Shown here: positions 6,905 to 15,015 of the stretch, piece by piece
Layout of the letters: each line of letters opens with the position of its first letter
Position numbering within the stretch: position 1 is the stretch's first letter
Assembly (NCBI GenBank): GCA_051872775.1
Contig: JBJEEE010000108.1
Span: forward strand, 1 to 22,196
Length of the DNA stretch: 22,196 nucleotides
Direction: 5' to 3'
From: UMGS75 sp051872775
GTDB taxonomy: Bacteria; Bacillota_I; Bacilli_A; ML615J-28; CAG-313
The notes under the pieces: generated by a model
The model's database searches: none
What the model was told of the DNA's origin: nothing
Seen by the model: the letters and a program-made list of their open reading frames with translations, nothing else
Position numbers and translations under genes: made by a program

Positions 6905-8563
6905 TTATACGTTAAAACAACTTCCTCCAATAAACTCACGTAAAATAGAATTACATGGAATTAATTCTTCATTTTCAATTGGTCTAAAATACTTTAAATA
7001 CTTAATTAAGCGATTAGCTACTAAATATTCTGGATCACTTGGTTTAATCTCTCTAAGGGCTGGTAATGCCTGGGTACGAAGAACCGCAAGTTCATAGGTT
7101 AATTCTGAGTTAAACACATAGTCAGCACCCTCTTGATTTGGATAAATCCACTTAAATTCACCTTCACGTACTGATTGCCACATTTTAATTGTTCCACTTG
7201 CGGGACAATTTCTAAACTTCATATCGCGGACAATTCTTCTTATTAATCTTAAATCAGTCGTAGACAAAGGTGAGTGATTGTCGACATTAATTTGTGCTTG
7301 TGGCGCAATATAAATTTTAAATTTTTGATGTTTAGGAATAGATGAGGTAATCTTTTCATTCAAAGCATGGATTCCTTCAATAATAATAGGCATATTATGT
7401 GATAGTTTTAATGTTCTACCTTCCTCTCTTTGACCAGTTGTAAAGTTAAAGCGAGGTAAAGTTACCGTTTCTCCATTAATTAAGTCAAATAAGTTTTGAT
7501 TAAATAACTTTTCATCAAGGGTGTTAATATGCTCAAGATCCACTTTATCAATAGTAGTATTTTGTATTTTTGCAATCTCATCTTTGGTTAAATAATAGTC
7601 ATCCATCGAAATCATTACCGGATTGATACCACGTGACATTAGTTCCGAGCGAAGACGATTACAAAACGTGGTTTTACCACTAGATGAAGGACCTGCAATC
7701 GCAATCAAACGAATGGTCTCAATATCCTTTACAATCATTTCTCCAAGTTCCGCAAGCATATTGTTATGTTTAGATTCACACATCTGAATAAAGTCAACAA
7801 TATTGCCGTTTTCTATCTTTTGATTGATGTCAACAATTGTTTGCGTATTTGATGCTTGTCCCCACTTATAGGCTTGTCTTAGGGTTCTTCCATAGGTAGA
7901 TTCTTCCACAAATTCAGGAATATCACCATCTAATTCATGACGTGGATATTGAATAATCAAACCAGGACTATAAGGTCTTATGATAAAGTTTTTTAGACAT
8001 CCTGTGGATGGAACTACATAATTATGCATGTAATTGTAGTAATCACCAATGCGATGCAAATGAATCATTTGATCAGGACGATATTTTAAAATATCAAGTT
8101 TATCATTCTCATTCATTTGTTTATAGATTTCAATAGCCTCACTAGTAGAAACAGTAATTCGTTCAATTGGTAAATCTAAGTTAACAATACGATGAACCTC
8201 ATTATTAATATCTTCACATATTTTAGTTATATGCATACAATCATCTAACATATGACATAAGATTGAACGTGAAACATTATATGAGAATCTAATCCTAATA
8301 TCGGGATATAGATTATGAAAAGCCATCGCTACAACCAGACGAAGACTTGCTTCATATGCTTTGGTACTTTCAATATCCTCAAGACCTAAAAATTCAATTT
8401 TTGCATGATTATTTCGTTCAACAAGTTGATAACGTAATTCTTTAATTTGATTATTGATCTTACAAACCATGTATTTTGTACGTTCTTCTTTAGGTAAAAG
8501 ATCTAAAACCTTAGTACCGATTGGTACTTCTCTTCTTTCATTATTAATAAAAATTTCTAACAT
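6905..8563 (-). CDS. TGS-domain nucleoside (uridine kinase-like) kinase
   Basis: The 552-residue protein has a TGS domain at 1-62 and a central region (about 65-205) resembling the second additional domain of threonyl-tRNA synthetase. The C-terminal P-loop kinase domain of the phosphoribulokinase/uridine kinase family has Walker A GPSSSGKTT at 291-299, followed by ISMDDYY and the DVDNH-like segment NVDNHSPLSTTDLRLIRRIVRD. Proteins of this composition occur in clostridia, Thermotoga and related bacteria and are usually annotated as nucleoside kinases. The physiological substrate is not obvious. The gene leads a two-gene operon with trxA and has a near-consensus promoter upstream. The synthetase-like half lacks the catalytic core, so it is not an aminoacyl-tRNA synthetase. 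Confidence 0.87.
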   Translation of the reverse strand: MLEIFINNERREVPIGTKVLDLLPKEERTKYMVCKINNQIKELRYQLVERNNHAKIEFLGLEDIESTKAYEASLRLVVAMAFHNLYPDIRIRFSYNVSRSILCHMLDDCMHITKICEDINNEVHRIVNLDLPIERITVSTSEAIEIYKQMNENDKLDILKYRPDQMIHLHRIGDYYNYMHNYVVPSTGCLKNFIIRPYSPGLIIQYPRHELDGDIPEFVEESTYGRTLRQAYKWGQASNTQTIVDINQKIENGNIVDFIQMCESKHNNMLAELGEMIVKDIETIRLIAIAGPSSSGKTTFCNRLRSELMSRGINPVMISMDDYYLTKDEIAKIQNTTIDKVDLEHINTLDEKLFNQNLFDLINGETVTLPRFNFTTGQREEGRTLKLSHNMPIIIEGIHALNEKITSSIPKHQKFKIYIAPQAQINVDNHSPLSTTDLRLIRRIVRDMKFRNCPASGTIKMWQSVREGEFKWIYPNQEGADYVFNSELTYELAVLRTQALPALREIKPSDPEYLVANRLIKYLKYFRPIENEELIPCNSILREFIGGSCFNV

Positions 8564-8585
8564 GTTTTCTCATTCCTTTTTTGTT

Positions 8586-8614
8586 ATTATACGATATTTT
8601 TTCTTTTTTTTCAA
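8586..8614 (-). promoter_or_regulatory. Sigma-A promoter of the nucleoside kinase-trxA operon
   Basis: On the minus strand, TTGAAA (8609-8614) is followed by a 17-bp A-rich spacer and a perfect TATAAT (8586-8591). The ATG follows within 25 bases. This is one of the best promoter matches in the window. Confidence 0.85.
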
Positions 8615-8697
8615 GTATTAAACTTAATGTACCTTTACTATATTATATATGATTGTAGTCATAGATGTCAATACTATGATTAAAAATAATAAGATAA

Positions 8698-8832
8698 ATA
8701 AATATAAATGAAGATAGGATAGTTAATTTTATTTGTAAGTATAAATATACATTAGATAATAATAAAGAATTAAAATTAGGGGAATCATATAGTATAGATA
8801 ATATCATAAATCATATATTACTTGAAAATTAA
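8698..8832 (+). pseudogene. Possible gene remnant in an AT-rich intergenic region
   Basis: Between the kinase start and the first lipoprotein gene (8564-8885) there is no intact gene. One plus-strand frame stays open for 44 codons without an ATG and ends at TAA 8830-8832. Its translation looks protein-like, with segments such as YTLDNNKELKLGESY. It may be the decayed 3' end of a lost gene, perhaps related to the lipoproteins that follow. An open frame of this length in very AT-rich DNA could also be chance. The rest of the gap holds only the two divergent promoters. Confidence 0.2.
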
Positions 8833-8850
8833 GTTAATTACTGATATAAT
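8822..8850 (+). promoter_or_regulatory. Sigma-A promoter of the lipoprotein gene pair
   Basis: TTGAAA (8822-8827), a 17-bp spacer and TATAAT (8845-8850) with an extended -10 element TGA immediately before it. It lies 35 bases upstream of the first lipoprotein start codon. Confidence 0.85.
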
Positions 8851-8885
8851 AATAGTATATATAAATGTAAGAGGAATATGACAAA

Positions 8886-9476
8886 ATGAAACAAAAAATA
8901 AGAATTACTTGTTGTATAATTATGTGTGTAGTATTAACTTTGTTTATAAGTTGTAAACGTGATACTTACACAATCAACTATTCAGTTAAATTTGATAAGA
9001 TTGATTGTTTTGGTTATAAAATAAATGATGATTCCCTTGAAAAAGAATATTTTAATAATGCTATATTTTCATCTCGAGAAGAACTAGTAAATGGATGTAT
9101 AGAATGGAATAATATGACTTTTGATGAAAAAAGTGAACAATATAACAATGATTTACAACAAAAGTTAAGAAGTTATAATGATTCATTTTTTGATAAAAAA
9201 AGCATAATTGTAATCACATCGTTAGTTAATGGAAATCAAAAAATAAAGATAAAATCAGTAAAAGTAGATAAAGAAACCATAGTTGTGAGTGCAGTAGTTA
9301 AAGAGCAATCTAAATTATTTATGTCTTGCACATCAATTGAAGAAGAAACTAATGCGGATAATAGGTTTTGGACCACTATTATAGAAATAAATAAACAAGA
9401 TATTAAAGTTTATCATGACAAAGATAGTTTTGAACAAATTACTTATATAAACAATTTAGTTGTTAATTTTGAATAA
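8886..9476 (+). CDS. Predicted lipoprotein of unknown function
   Basis: The 196-residue protein begins with a charged n-region (KQKIR), a hydrophobic core and a lipobox-like LFISC with the lipidated Cys at 23, so it is probably anchored on the outer face of the membrane. The mature part is hydrophilic and rich in Lys, Asp and Asn, with beta-prone segments. I recognise no domain. It has its own strong promoter and is followed 18 bases later by a second lipoprotein gene of the same signal-peptide length, suggesting one operon. The lipobox has Phe rather than Leu at -3, so lipidation is likely but not certain. Confidence 0.72.
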   Translation: MKQKIRITCCIIMCVVLTLFISCKRDTYTINYSVKFDKIDCFGYKINDDSLEKEYFNNAIFSSREELVNGCIEWNNMTFDEKSEQYNNDLQQKLRSYNDSFFDKKSIIVITSLVNGNQKIKIKSVKVDKETIVVSAVVKEQSKLFMSCTSIEEETNADNRFWTTIIEINKQDIKVYHDKDSFEQITYINNLVVNFE

Positions 9477-9494
9477 ATGAAAGGCAGTAAATAA

Positions 9495-10319
9495 ATGAAA
9501 AGAACACATAGATTAATTATACATATATGTATACTAATAGGTATAATGTCTTTAACAAGTTGTAAGTTTGCTTCATCTTTAAGTCCCTATGTATATGGTG
9601 ATAGTGAAAAATATCAAGTATTATCAGATATGATTGAGATTGAAAATACCAATATTAAAACAATCAAAATAGACTGGATAAAAGGAGAAGTAAATCTTCA
9701 AAAAGGTGAAAACTTAAAGATTTCAGAAACTTCATCAAAAGAAATCAAAGAAAAATACTTACTAAGATATTTTATTGAAGACGAAGTATTAAGAATAAGA
9801 TTTGCGGGAAGCGGAACAAATACAAATCAAGCTCCAACTAAAACATTGAATTTAATCATCCCTTCTAATGCTAACCTAGATTTAGTTGATATTTGTTTAA
9901 TCTCTTCATCGGTTAAAATAGATGGTATTAATGCTCATGAGGTAGACATTGACTCCGTAAGTGGGACGGCCTCGATTAATCAAGGAATAATAAATGAACT
10001 AAATATAGATATGGTTAGTGGTTCTGTTAACATAAATTCAATCATAAATGATGAGTTAGACATTGATACGGTCAGTGGAAATATTGAGCTTGCTTTTGAT
10101 CAAATTCCTAGTAAAACAAGCATATCTTCAGTAAGCGGAAGTACAACTTTAAAGGTACAAGAAAATGCATCAATTAAATGTACCTTTAGTTCAGTAAGTG
10201 GCGTCTTCTCAAGCGAACTTGCTTTTACTAAAAAAGGTAGTACTTATATATGCAATGAAGGAAATAATATTGTTGATATTGAATCAACAAGTGGTGATTT
10301 ATCTATAAAATTAAAGTAG
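9495..10319 (+). CDS. Lipoprotein with DUF4097-like beta-repeat domain
   Basis: The 274-residue protein has a lipoprotein signal peptide with lipobox LTSC (Cys23). The mature region carries a repeated hydrophobic-Asp-x-VSG motif: VSG at 155-157, 174-176, 193-195, 213-215 and 234-236, then TSG at 265-267. The first four intervals are about 19-20 residues. Repeats of this type are the hallmark of DUF4097, a right-handed beta-solenoid found in surface or putative adhesin proteins and in proteins near envelope stress systems. A surface role is therefore likely, but no ligand can be named. It follows the first lipoprotein gene by 18 bases and has a GAAAGG ribosome-binding site. Confidence 0.82.
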   Translation: MKRTHRLIIHICILIGIMSLTSCKFASSLSPYVYGDSEKYQVLSDMIEIENTNIKTIKIDWIKGEVNLQKGENLKISETSSKEIKEKYLLRYFIEDEVLRIRFAGSGTNTNQAPTKTLNLIIPSNANLDLVDICLISSSVKIDGINAHEVDIDSVSGTASINQGIINELNIDMVSGSVNINSIINDELDIDTVSGNIELAFDQIPSKTSISSVSGSTTLKVQENASIKCTFSSVSGVFSSELAFTKKGSTYICNEGNNIVDIESTSGDLSIKLK

Positions 10320-10326
10320 GTTTTAG

Positions 10327-10355
10327 TTGACTTTTATTGCCATTTGTGATATCAT
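10327..10355 (+). promoter_or_regulatory. Promoter of the rimP-nusA-infB operon
   Basis: TTGACT (10327-10332), a 17-bp spacer and TATCAT (10350-10355, 5/6 match) with an extended -10 TGA at 10347-10349. It begins 8 bases after the preceding stop codon and is followed by a leader of about 70 bases. Confidence 0.7.
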
Positions 10356-10379
10356 AATAATGCTTGAGGATAAAAAATG

Positions 10380-10405
10380 GTGAGCACGTTAAGTACTCAC
10401 TTTTT
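10380..10405 (+). terminator. Leader hairpin with T tract, possible NusA-responsive attenuator
   Basis: GTGAG (10380-10384) pairs with CTCAC (10396-10400). After a single C/A mismatch, AC pairs with GT around the loop GTTAA. The hairpin runs straight into TTTTT at 10401-10405. It lies between the operon promoter and rimP, so it cannot be the terminator of a complete upstream transcript only. In Bacillus subtilis the equivalent operon is autoregulated by NusA-stimulated termination in its leader, and this weak hairpin has the right place and shape for that. The regulatory role is inference. Confidence 0.55.
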
Positions 10406-10428
10406 AAATGGAAAAAGAAGGTGTTAAT

Positions 10429-10926
10429 ATGAGCTTAAACATAGATGAAATAAAAAGACTAGGATCTCAAGTTATCGAAAAATATCAATTAGAGTTAATT
10501 AGCGTAAAGAAAGAAAAAGAATATGGCATTGACAAAATCGTCTTTACGATTGATGATCCAAATACCTTTATTTTAGATATTGATGTTGTTGCTTCTATTA
10601 ATGAAGAAATCCTCGATTTAATTAATGATTTAATGCCAGATGGATACTATCTAGAGGTTACAAGTCTTGGGGCTGAACGTGAGTTAATTACTGAACGTGA
10701 TTATGAAAGAGCGATTGGGAAATATATATATATATCAACCTATCAAAAACTACCGGCACCACTTGGGTTAAAAGAAATATATGGATATTTAAAAAGTTAT
10801 CAAGATGATGTAGTAGTAGTTGATGCAATAATTAAAACAAGAAAAAAAGAAATTACCATTAATAAAGCAAATATTGCAAAAATAAGACTTGCAGTAAATT
10901 TTAAGGAGTGTGAAGGAAATGATTAG
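10429..10926 (+). CDS. rimP: Ribosome maturation factor RimP
   Basis: RimP helps assemble the 30S subunit. I start it at ATG 10429 because AAGGTG (10418-10423) sits 5 bases upstream; the in-frame ATG at 10408 lies directly behind the leader T tract and has no ribosome-binding site. This gives 165 residues, normal for the family. Recognisable segments are the N-terminal alpha/beta domain, ending in DGYYLEVTSLGAERELITERDYERAIGKY-like sequence (about 80-108), and the C-terminal SH3-like barrel with a GYLKSYQDDVVVV strand. It is the first gene of the housekeeping operon and overlaps nusA by 8 bases. Confidence 0.95.
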   Translation: MSLNIDEIKRLGSQVIEKYQLELISVKKEKEYGIDKIVFTIDDPNTFILDIDVVASINEEILDLINDLMPDGYYLEVTSLGAERELITERDYERAIGKYIYISTYQKLPAPLGLKEIYGYLKSYQDDVVVVDAIIKTRKKEITINKANIAKIRLAVNFKECEGND

Positions 10927-12001
10927 TAAAGGTTTTTATGATGAGCTAGTAATAATTGCTAATGAGAAACATTTAGAGTTAGAAGATGTATTTAAAGCTG
11001 TAACAACAGCTCTTGTTAAGGCATGTAAACTTGAAGGTGCCAAAGGTGAAATTAGTGTAGAGTTTAATGAAGAACAAAAGAAAATAAGAGTATTTCAAAC
11101 TTTCCATGTTGTTGAAACTATCGATCCTGAAGGACCTGATGGTCAAATCTTACTTGAAGATGCAAAAGAAATTCGCGCAAGAGTAAAAGTTGGCACTGAC
11201 TTTAGAACTGAAATTAGTTTAAGTTCAATCGGTAGAAAGGGCGCAACGCGTTTCAAACAAATCTTAGTTCAAGGATTAAAAGAAGCATGTGGTAAAAGAG
11301 CATATGAATACTTCTCACAAAAAGAAGGCGAAGTTATTACCGCAACCGTTGTTAGTTCAACTAATCGTGTATTAATTAATATTGGAATGGATACCTATAC
11401 GGTTTTACCTCCTGAAGAGACAATCCCTGGTGAAGTATACACAGAAGGTATGCAAATTAAAGTTTGTATTACTAAAGTAGAAGAGACAGGTCGTGGACCA
11501 AAAGTATATGTTTCAAGAACTCATCGTGATATTATAAAACGTTTATTTGAAACTTACATTCCAGAAGTTGCAAGTGGTGTAATTGAAGTATATGGAATTT
11601 CACGTGATCCAGGTAATAGAACTAAAATCGGTGTTAAGAGTAATAACATCAATGTAGATGCCAAAGGAGCATGTGTTGGTCCACAAGGTTCAAGAATCAA
11701 ACAAATCAATGCTGCCTTAGGTGGTGAAAAAATTGATATTTTTGAATGGAATGATGATCCTGTAAAATTGATTGCGGAAGCGTTAACTCCATCTCGTGTT
11801 ATAAGTGTTTTAATTAGTAATGATGAAACTAATAAGTCAACCGTTATTGTTCCTGATGATCAGTTTTCCCTTGCTATTGGTAAGGCAGGTCAAAATGTTA
11901 GACTTGCATCAATCGTAACGGGATGGAAGATAGATATTAAGAGTGAAAGTCAAGCATACGAACAAGGTATTAAATTTAAACCAAATGTTTATACTATTTA
12001 G
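10919..12001 (+). CDS. nusA: Transcription termination/antitermination factor NusA
   Basis: NusA binds RNA polymerase and modulates pausing, termination and antitermination. The start at ATG 10919 is supported by AAGGAG at 10903-10908; a GTG at 10910 is too close to that site. The 360-residue protein has the N-terminal polymerase-binding domain (about 1-125), an S1 domain (about 130-200), KH1 with SRDPGNRTKIGV and GACVGPQGSRI (about 228-262), and KH2 with PDDQFSLAIGKAGQNVRLA (about 300-325). It ends soon after KH2 without the acidic repeats of proteobacterial NusA, as usual in Bacillota. It may autoregulate the operon through the leader hairpin. Confidence 0.97.
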   Translation: MISKGFYDELVIIANEKHLELEDVFKAVTTALVKACKLEGAKGEISVEFNEEQKKIRVFQTFHVVETIDPEGPDGQILLEDAKEIRARVKVGTDFRTEISLSSIGRKGATRFKQILVQGLKEACGKRAYEYFSQKEGEVITATVVSSTNRVLINIGMDTYTVLPPEETIPGEVYTEGMQIKVCITKVEETGRGPKVYVSRTHRDIIKRLFETYIPEVASGVIEVYGISRDPGNRTKIGVKSNNINVDAKGACVGPQGSRIKQINAALGGEKIDIFEWNDDPVKLIAEALTPSRVISVLISNDETNKSTVIVPDDQFSLAIGKAGQNVRLASIVTGWKIDIKSESQAYEQGIKFKPNVYTI

Positions 12002-12011
12002 AAGGTGAACA

Positions 12012-12299
12012 ATGGGAGAAATAAAAAAAGTTAAACGTGTACCTTTAAGGAAATGTGTTGTAACAAATGAACAACATCCTAAAATGGAAATGTTTAGAGT
12101 AGTTAGAACTCCAGAAGGTAGTGTTGTTATTGATTTAACCGGAAAAGTAAGAGGACATGGCGCATATATTTCTAAAACCAAAAGTGCCATTCTTACTTCA
12201 CAAAAAAAGAAAATTCTTAATCATCATTTAGAAGTAGAAGTTCCCGATCATATTTATGAAGAGATGCTCGAATTATTACAAAAGGAAGGTATTAAATAA
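12012..12299 (+). CDS. rnpM: RNase P modulator RnpM (YlxR, DUF448)
   Basis: The 95-residue protein has the YlxR/DUF448 layout: PLRKCVVTNEQHPK near the N-terminus, a basic RNA-binding surface, and the conserved GKVRGHGAYISK segment (usual form GRGAY). YlxR proteins bind RNA, and the family has been described as modulating RNase P. It sits 10 bases after nusA with ribosome-binding site AGAAGGTG, in the usual place between nusA and the L7Ae-like gene. The next gene starts on the base after its stop codon. Confidence 0.92.
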   Translation: MGEIKKVKRVPLRKCVVTNEQHPKMEMFRVVRTPEGSVVIDLTGKVRGHGAYISKTKSAILTSQKKKILNHHLEVEVPDHIYEEMLELLQKEGIK

Positions 12300-12608
12300 T
12301 TGAATAAAATATTTAGTTATTTAGGACTAGCTAAGCGAGCACAAAAAATAGTATTGGGTACTGATGCGGTATTAAAAAATCTCCATCGTGGGAAAACTCA
12401 TTTAATCTTTGTCGCAAGTGATGCTTCAGTTGCGACAATAGATAAAGTAAATAAAAAAGGGTATTTCTATAAGATACCTACAATAGAAAAATATTCAACT
12501 GATGAGTTAGCTAAGGCCTTAGGAGTTAATAATCCTAAAGTAATTGGAATTAATGACATTGGCTTTAGTAAAGCAATATTAGCTGAATTAGAAAGAATAG
12601 GTGACTAA
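12300..12608 (+). CDS. L7Ae-family (YlxQ-type) RNA-binding protein, TTG start
   Basis: The 102-residue protein belongs to the L7Ae/L30e/Gadd45 fold: GLAKRAQKIVLGTDAVLKNL, then KTHLIFVASDAS, then IPTIEKYSTDELAKALG. YlxQ-type members are thought to bind kink-turn RNA. The start codon is TTG at 12300, supported by AAGGAAGGT at 12281-12289 with suitable spacing and by the lack of any earlier in-frame ATG giving the conserved N-terminus. It sits between rnpM and infB exactly as in Bacillus. Confidence 0.9.
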   Translation: MNKIFSYLGLAKRAQKIVLGTDAVLKNLHRGKTHLIFVASDASVATIDKVNKKGYFYKIPTIEKYSTDELAKALGVNNPKVIGINDIGFSKAILAELERIGD

Positions 12609-12610
12609 AA

Positions 12611-15013
12611 ATGAAAGTCAAAGAATTAGCAGAAATATTTAAAGTATCTACATCCGAATTATTAAAATTACTTCCTAATGTTGGGGTAGATGTTACATTA
12701 CAAGAAGAAACTATGGTTGATAAAGATGTTGAAAAGAAACTTGCCAAAAGATATAATGTTCCTTATCCATTCAAAAAGGTTCAAGCTAAACCAAAACCAA
12801 CACCTAAACCAGCTTCACCAAGTAACATTCCAAACCAACAACCAGCACCAAAAGTAAAAACAGAACAACCAAAACCTGAAAATAAGCCTGTTTCACAACC
12901 ACAAAAACCGGCTAAACCAAAACCAGTTGCTTCAAATAATAGTCAAAAACAACAGCCAGCACCAAAGGTTAAAACGGAACAACCAAAGCCTCAACCAAAA
13001 CCAGTAAGTCCGGTTAAACCAAGAATAGTTGAAGAAGAAATTGTGCAACCTCGTGTTGATGAAGAAACACTTGAAAAATATCAAGAATTTTTAGAAGATG
13101 ATGAATATAATATTACAAGAGAAAATAAAGGTACAAAGAAACGCCAAAACCAAACAGAAGAAGCAAAACAACCTGTAAAGAAGAAAAATAGTAATAAGAA
13201 TCGTCATCAAAAAGTAAAAGAAAAGCGCACAAGTAATATTCCTAATAAAGTAACTAAAGAAGAACATGTTCTATATTATGAACCAAATATGACGGTATTA
13301 GAGATTGCTGAAGCAATGAATTTACCTATTACAGAACTTGTAAAAAAATTATTTGTTTCAATGGGTGTGCTTGCTAATGCCAATCAAAGTATTGATCGTG
13401 ATACGGCAGAATTAATTGCAATCGAATATGACTACGAGTTAAAAGATAAACAAATCACAGATATGACAAGATTTGATGAAATGTCAATCGAAGACGCGGA
13501 AGAAGATTTAGTACCTCGTCCTGCCATTGTCACCATTATGGGACATGTAGACCATGGAAAAACCACTCTTCTAGACACAATTAGAAGTAGTCATGTGGTA
13601 AGTGGTGAAGCTGGTGGTATCACTCAACATATTGGTGCTTATCAAGTTGAAAAAAATGGAAAGGTAATTACGTTTATTGATACACCAGGACATGCCGCAT
13701 TTACTGAAATGCGTGCACGTGGTGCGCAAATTACGGATATTGTTGTATTAGTGGTAGCAGCTGATGATGGTGTAATGCCACAAACTAAAGAAGCAATTGA
13801 ACATGCTCAAGCAGCCAATGTTCCTATTATTGTAGCAATTAATAAGATGGATAAACCAGGCGTTAACCCAGATCGTATCAAGCAAGAATTAACCGAATAT
13901 GGATTACTTGCAGAAGAATGGGGTGGCGATACTATCTTTGTTCCAATATCTGCTCTAACTGGTAAAGGTGTAGATGAACTATTGGAAATGATTATTCTTG
14001 TAAGTGATATGAAAGAATACAAAGCAAATCCAAATCGCTTAGGAATCGGAACGGTCATTGAGGCCAAACTTGACAAGGGAAGAGGACCAGTGGCAACATT
14101 ACTTGTTCAAAATGGTACTATTAAAATCGGTGATATCATTGTTGTTGGTAATACCTATGGTAAGATTCGCGCAATGCAAAACGAATTAGGTCAAGCAATT
14201 AAAGTGGCAGGCCCATCAAAACCAGTAGAAATTACAGGTATTATGGAAGTACCATTTGCGGGTGAAAAGTTTATGGTAATCAATGATGAACGTAAAGCTA
14301 AGGAAATTGCCGCAACCCGTGCATTTAATAAGTTTAGCCAAGAAAAAGGCATCGGCAAAGCCGCATCCTTAACCGATATCTTTAAAGGTGAAGATGAAAG
14401 TTCAGTTAAGACACTTAACTTAATTATTAAATGTGACGTACAAGGTTCAATTGAAGCAATCAAGGGATTACTTGATAAGATTAAGATTGAAGGTACAAAA
14501 ATTAATATTATAAGTTCACGTGTTGGCGGAATCACGGATAACGATATTAGTTTAGCTATTGCTTCATCAGCAGTAATAATTGGCTTTAATATTCGTCCTT
14601 TAGCTCAAATTAGTGATTTAGCAAAAGAAAAGGGTGTAGAAATCCGTCTATATAATATTATTTATAAACTTCAAGAAGATATTGAAATGGCTGTTAAAGG
14701 TATGCTTGATCCAGTATATGAAGAAAAAGAATCGGGTCAAGCTGAAGTTAGAGAAATCTTTAAAGTAAGTAAAGTTGGCACAATTGCCGGATGTTATGTA
14801 ACAAGTGGTAGTTTCATCCGTGGTGGTGGTGTAAGAGTAGTTAGAGATAGTGTTGTTGTTTATACTGGTAAACTTGGCTCTTTAAAACGCTTTAAAGATG
14901 ATGCAAAAGAAGTAAAAGCAGGATATGAATGTGGTCTAACGATTGAAAATTACAATGATATTAAAGTCGGCGACATTCTTGAGTGCTTTGTAATGGAAGA
15001 AGTAGAGAGGTAA
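12611..15013 (+). CDS. infB: Translation initiation factor IF-2
   Basis: This 800-residue GTPase positions initiator tRNA on the ribosome. It has an IF2_N domain at 1-49, a Pro/Lys/Gln-rich linker at about 50-215, a second IF2_N domain at about 222-276, and then the G domain: GHVDHGKT (311-318), DTPGH (357-361) and NKMD (411-414). Domains II, III and IV follow to the C-terminus (SVVVYTGKLGSLKRFKDD). The linker contains an exact 14-residue peptide repeat, QQPAPKVKTEQPKP, encoded at 12836-12877 and 12950-12991 with some synonymous differences. It is the fifth gene of the operon, 2 bases after the L7Ae-like gene. Confidence 0.98.
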   Translation: MKVKELAEIFKVSTSELLKLLPNVGVDVTLQEETMVDKDVEKKLAKRYNVPYPFKKVQAKPKPTPKPASPSNIPNQQPAPKVKTEQPKPENKPVSQPQKPAKPKPVASNNSQKQQPAPKVKTEQPKPQPKPVSPVKPRIVEEEIVQPRVDEETLEKYQEFLEDDEYNITRENKGTKKRQNQTEEAKQPVKKKNSNKNRHQKVKEKRTSNIPNKVTKEEHVLYYEPNMTVLEIAEAMNLPITELVKKLFVSMGVLANANQSIDRDTAELIAIEYDYELKDKQITDMTRFDEMSIEDAEEDLVPRPAIVTIMGHVDHGKTTLLDTIRSSHVVSGEAGGITQHIGAYQVEKNGKVITFIDTPGHAAFTEMRARGAQITDIVVLVVAADDGVMPQTKEAIEHAQAANVPIIVAINKMDKPGVNPDRIKQELTEYGLLAEEWGGDTIFVPISALTGKGVDELLEMIILVSDMKEYKANPNRLGIGTVIEAKLDKGRGPVATLLVQNGTIKIGDIIVVGNTYGKIRAMQNELGQAIKVAGPSKPVEITGIMEVPFAGEKFMVINDERKAKEIAATRAFNKFSQEKGIGKAASLTDIFKGEDESSVKTLNLIIKCDVQGSIEAIKGLLDKIKIEGTKINIISSRVGGITDNDISLAIASSAVIIGFNIRPLAQISDLAKEKGVEIRLYNIIYKLQEDIEMAVKGMLDPVYEEKESGQAEVREIFKVSKVGTIAGCYVTSGSFIRGGGVRVVRDSVVVYTGKLGSLKRFKDDAKEVKAGYECGLTIENYNDIKVGDILECFVMEEVER

Positions 15014-15015
15014 AA

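Noticed and set aside
6905..8563. Truncated threonyl-tRNA synthetase
   Set aside because: Only the N-terminal TGS and additional-domain regions are shared; the C-terminal half is an intact P-loop kinase, so it is a different known architecture.
10408..10410. Earlier ATG for rimP
   Set aside because: It follows the leader T tract directly with no ribosome-binding site; ATG 10429 has AAGGTG at good spacing and gives the normal length.
13807..14535. Long minus-strand open frames inside infB
   Set aside because: They lie opposite a highly conserved gene, have no ribosome-binding sites and their translations show no domain; they are coding shadows.
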